NCBI GenBank assembly: GCA_900767375.1
Contig: CAAFYX010000063.1
Span: forward strand, 1 to 13,921
Length of the DNA stretch: 13,921 nucleotides
Reading direction: 5' to 3'
Source: Rikenellaceae bacterium
GTDB lineage: Bacteria > Bacteroidota > Bacteroidia > Bacteroidales > UBA932
In this document: positions 12,730 through 13,921 of the stretch, in pieces
Layout: each line of letters begins with the position of its first letter
Position numbering within the stretch: position 1 is the first letter of the stretch
Translations under genes and position numbers: made by a program
The notes under the pieces: generated by a model
Database searches by the model: none
The model's input: only the letters and a program-made list of their open reading frames with translations
Told to the model about the DNA's origin: nothing

Positions 12730-13694
12730 TGATTAAGGCGGGAATAATAGGAGGCGCCGGATATACGGCCGGCGAACTTATCAGGATACTTCTTTTCCAT
12801 CCGGAAGTGGAGCTAGTGTTCGTGCACTCCACAAGCAATGCCGGGAACAAGCTGTACGATGTTCACGAAGGAATATTCGGTGATACGGAAATGTGTTTCA
12901 GCTCCGAGTACGACCTCAATGCAGTGGATGTCCTGTTCCTTTGCTCCGGCCATGGAAAGAGCACCGAGTTCTGGTCACAGAACGAGCGTCCTGCCGGTCT
13001 GAAGGTCATCGACCTTGCGCAGGACTACCGCGACCAGCATGACGGATATGTATATGGCCTTCCGGAGTGGCAGAAAGACAGGATTGAGGGCAGCGCCCTC
13101 ATCGCCAATCCGGGATGCTTCGCCACCGCCATCCAGCTGGCCCTTCTGCCTCTCGCGGCTGCGGGCCTGCTGAAGGACGAAATCCAGGTCACCGCCATCA
13201 CCGGATCCACCGGCGCTGGCGTGAAGCCGGGCGCGACCACCCATTTCAGCTGGAGGGACAACAACCTCTCCGCCTACAAGGTCTTCGAGCACCAGCATCT
13301 CCTGGAGATCAAGCGCGACCTCAAGCTTCTGGGCAATATGCCTGAGGAACCTGTAATCAACTTCGTGCCGATGCGCGGCGATTTCGCCCGCGGAATCTTC
13401 GCAAGCGTCTATACCGCCTGCGAACTCGATGAAGAGGCGGCCGTGAAGCTCTACAAGGACTATTACGGCAGCGCAGCCTTCACCCACGTCTGCGACAAGT
13501 CCATCGACCTGAAGCAGGTGGTCAATACAAACAAGGCCCTCGTGCATGTGGAGAAGCATGGTGACAAGCTGGTGGTCAGCTCCATCATCGACAACCTCCT
13601 CAAGGGAGCATCCGGCCAGGCCGTCCAGAATATGAACATAATCTTCGGCCTCCCCGAGGACACCGGACTCAAACTCAAGGCATCAGCCTTCTAA
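12729..13694 (+). CDS. argC: N-acetyl-gamma-glutamyl-phosphate reductase ArgC
   Basis: The 321-residue protein begins with the NADP-binding loop GIIGGAGYTAGEL (5-17). It has the catalytic cysteine in ANPGCFAT (C130), the GSTGAGVKPGATTHFSWRDNNL segment (159-180), an EHQHLLEI block (187-194) with a candidate catalytic histidine, and the closing KGASGQAVQNMNIIFGL. It reduces the N-acyl-gamma-glutamyl phosphate to the semialdehyde in arginine synthesis. Since Bacteroides fragilis uses a succinylated ornithine intermediate, the acyl group here may be succinyl rather than acetyl. The start codon shares its A with the argG stop (TAATG at 12727-12731), so translation is probably coupled by reinitiation. 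Confidence 0.95.
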   Translation: MIKAGIIGGAGYTAGELIRILLFHPEVELVFVHSTSNAGNKLYDVHEGIFGDTEMCFSSEYDLNAVDVLFLCSGHGKSTEFWSQNERPAGLKVIDLAQDYRDQHDGYVYGLPEWQKDRIEGSALIANPGCFATAIQLALLPLAAAGLLKDEIQVTAITGSTGAGVKPGATTHFSWRDNNLSAYKVFEHQHLLEIKRDLKLLGNMPEEPVINFVPMRGDFARGIFASVYTACELDEEAAVKLYKDYYGSAAFTHVCDKSIDLKQVVNTNKALVHVEKHGDKLVVSSIIDNLLKGASGQAVQNMNIIFGLPEDTGLKLKASAF

Positions 13695-13707
13695 AACTGA
13701 AAAGACA

Positions 13708-13921
13708 ATGGAACTATTCGACGTATATTCACTTTTCGACGTTACCCCTGTCAAGGCGCAGGGCTGCACCATCTGGGATGACAAGGGTCAGGAATACCTC
13801 GACCTCTACGGCGGTCACGCCGTCATCTCCATCGGCCACAGCCATCCTGAATACATAGCCGCCATATCCGACCAGCTCGGAAAGATAGGCTTCTATTCAA
13901 ACAGCGTGAAGAACCCTCTCC
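13708..13921 (+). CDS. argD: Acylornithine aminotransferase ArgD, 5' part (runs off the window)
   Basis: The frame starts at an ATG 13 bp after argC and stays open for 71 codons to the window end. The reading begins MELFDVYSLFDVTPVKAQGC and continues through TIWDDKGQEYLDLYGGHAVISIGHSHPEYIAAI, a typical N terminus of class III PLP-dependent aminotransferases of the ArgD/AstC group (D-x-x-G-x-x-YLD-x-x-GG-x-AV-x-x-x-GH-x-HP). ArgD converts the acylated glutamate semialdehyde to acylornithine using glutamate. The catalytic lysine lies beyond the window. Its place after argC supports ArgD rather than another family member. Confidence 0.9.
   Translation, partial: MELFDVYSLFDVTPVKAQGCTIWDDKGQEYLDLYGGHAVISIGHSHPEYIAAISDQLGKIGFYSNSVKNPL

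Overview
The window looks like chromosomal DNA of a Bacteroidales bacterium (phylum Bacteroidota) of moderately high GC content. The evidence is promoter elements of the Bacteroidota TAnnTTTG type at 6921-6968, weak ribosome binding sites, lipoproteins with Bacteroidota-style lipoboxes, a DUF3822-family protein next to rsmD, and an arginine cluster ordered argR - acetyltransferase - argG - argC - argD. Genus cannot be fixed from the sequence alone.

Layout. 1-943 holds no convincing gene. It is a dense patchwork of repeats: a diverged direct repeat at both edges (29-111 and 802-871), a REP-like palindromic element (151-239), a GC-rich stretch that can fold into a three-stem structure (348-438), two 53-bp units bounded by TGGTTTCC/GGAAACCA (479-531 and 551-603), and two hairpins of one design with compensating stem changes (654-687 and 723-762). 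944-6903 is a tightly packed six-gene minus-strand unit, in transcription order: NrnA-type DHH phosphoesterase, small FKBP-like lipoprotein, larger two-domain FKBP lipoprotein, MATE transporter, cytidylate-kinase-like protein, and serine beta-lactamase-family hydrolase. Spacings are 0, 15, 2, 12 and -4 bp, so one transcript is likely. 6904-7001 is a divergent promoter region with -7 elements on both strands and a 16-bp dyad between them. 7002-10400 runs on the plus strand: an anchored protein of unknown function, a DUF3822-like protein, RsmD (16S rRNA guanine-N2 methyltransferase) and a short CstA-family transporter.

10401-13921 is the arginine biosynthesis cluster. It starts with a leader carrying three ArgR-box-like palindromes, followed by argR, a 584-residue fusion of a GNAT acyltransferase to argininosuccinate synthase, argC, and the first 71 codons of argD, which runs off the window. 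ArgR is expected to sense arginine and repress its own operon. The GNAT part may perform the first step (N-acylation of glutamate). ArgC and ArgD act on the acylated intermediates, and the ArgG part acts near the end of the pathway. Bacteroides is known to use N-succinyl rather than N-acetyl ornithine, so the natural intermediates here may be succinylated.

The most distinctive item is the GNAT-ArgG fusion, whose junction carries five closely spaced cysteines (CxxC ... CxxCxC). The repeat-packed first kilobase is the second place worth examining. I found no clear sign of a defence system, phage, integrase, transposase, CRISPR array, rRNA or tRNA.
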